Assembly (NCBI GenBank): GCA_026770585.1
Contig: MU646758.1
Location: 256,418-268,234 of the forward strand
Source: Baffinella frigidus
Lineage: Eukaryota; Cryptophyceae; Cryptomonadales; Baffinellaceae
Reading direction: 5' to 3'
DNA: 11,817 nt
Positions 11,365 through 11,817 of this stretch are shown piece by piece. Below the pieces are notes generated by a model, which had not been told where the DNA came from, searched no databases, and saw only the letters and a program-made list of their open reading frames with translations. The translations under genes were made by a program, and so were the position numbers. Each line of letters opens with the position of its first letter. Positions within the stretch are counted from its first letter, which is position 1.

Positions 11365-11525
11365 ATAGGGTAACGGCCTGAAAATGGGGTAGTTAGGCCT
11401 ACGGCATTGCCTAGGACCTCCTACCGTAGGCCGAGACTTTTGGTCCTAGGATCCCTCGGCCTACGGTAGGAGGTCCTAGGCAAAGCCGTAGGCCTAACTA
11501 CCCCATTTTCAGGCCGTTACCCTAT
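11365..11525. mobile_element. Foldback MITE, family C copy 2
   Basis: Arms 11365-11434 and 11455-11524 pair over about 70 bp with essentially one mismatched site (CATTGCC against GGCAAAG). The ends read TA-GGGTAACGGCC and GGCCGTTACCC-TA. The loop ACTTTTGGTCCTAGGATCC is nearly identical to that of C1. Better preserved than C1. Confidence 0.96.
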
Positions 11526-11770
11526 GAACCCATCGCGCCCTCGTGCGGGACCAAGTTTTCATGAGGGGTGGCGTTCGCCAAAACGTTGGGGCGAAAGTGG
11601 ACGCACCCGAACCCGCTCTTGTGCGGAAAGTTGACCAGTTTCCAGGGGGGTTGGCGTCCCCAGATCTCATCGGTTTTCAGTTTGAGAATTGTAGGGGGGG
11701 AAGGCTGGGCCGCACCCGAACTTGTTGGCAGGCGCGGCCCCGGCAGGTCTTGTCGGTTTCCAGTTTGAGA

Positions 11771-11772
<2 letters not shown>
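11526..11772 (+). repeat. Short direct repeats
   Basis: TCGGTTTTCAGTTTGAGAAT then TGTAGGGG near 11670 recurs as TCGGTTTCCAGTTTGAGAAT then TGTGTG near 11754. GCACCCGAAC occurs near 11330, 11604 and 11712. The spacing suggests diverged tandem units of about 85-110 bp. The 66-codon frame at 11568-11768 crosses them and has no recognised product. Confidence 0.6.

Positions 11773-11812
<40 letters not shown>
11773..11812. repeat. (TG)20 microsatellite
   Basis: Twenty uninterrupted TG dinucleotides follow GAGAATTG. A short imperfect continuation GTGTG reaches the window end. Confidence 0.98.
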
Positions 11813-11813
<1 letters not shown>

Positions 11814-11817
11814 TGTG

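Noticed and set aside
11773-11812. Telomeric repeat at the window edge
   Set aside because: It is a plain TG dinucleotide tract without a telomere-type unit.

Overview
The window looks like nuclear DNA from a eukaryote, most plausibly a GC-rich unicellular alga or other protist, but the lineage cannot be fixed from the sequence. There is no bacterial gene density and no operon, ribosome binding site, rRNA or recognisable tRNA. Almost all of it is non-autonomous foldback (MITE-like) elements, inverted and direct repeats, and minisatellites. No transposase, reverse transcriptase or other recognisable protein domain was found. Most long open frames are by-products of GC-rich, palindromic repeats.

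Layout. 1-1100: a three-copy direct repeat, a foldback of family E, a family K MITE with its flanking repeat, and a family L copy. 1140-2370: foldback G, a duplicated block, a small hairpin, and a three-unit complex repeat holding a 21-bp minisatellite. 2480-3460: a pyrimidine-rich tandem array resembling serial 3' splice sites, passing into about 165-172-bp repeats. 3460-3900: a shuffled module repeat. 3917-5136: foldbacks B1, H, I and C1, with K3 and M1 between them. 5140-5830: sparse, with some diverged repeats. 5829-7350: B2, L2, J, L3, D1 with A1 nested inside, E2, A2 and F. 7484-8360: inverted copy of the K region, A3, N1, A4. 8460-9800: mostly unassigned, with scattered perfect palindromes, M2 and N2/N3. 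9836-10630: A elements inserted into or beside other A elements. 10688-10961: D2 and D3. 10978-11154: the one convincing coding remnant, a minus-strand C-terminal exon with strong third-position G/C bias, next to a 21-bp minisatellite. 11275-11525: half of a C element and an intact C2. 11560-11817: short direct repeats and a (TG)20 tract.

The families share features. A, C, D and E are flanked by TA. The 11-bp palindrome CCTACNGTAGG recurs in A, C, D, the K flank and elsewhere. Several families keep hairpins whose paired bases change together between copies. One A element lies inside a D element, and two D relatives preserve the empty site, which gives the exact insertion boundaries. The most interesting content is therefore this dense community of interrelated TA-targeting foldback elements; the protein driving it is not in the window.
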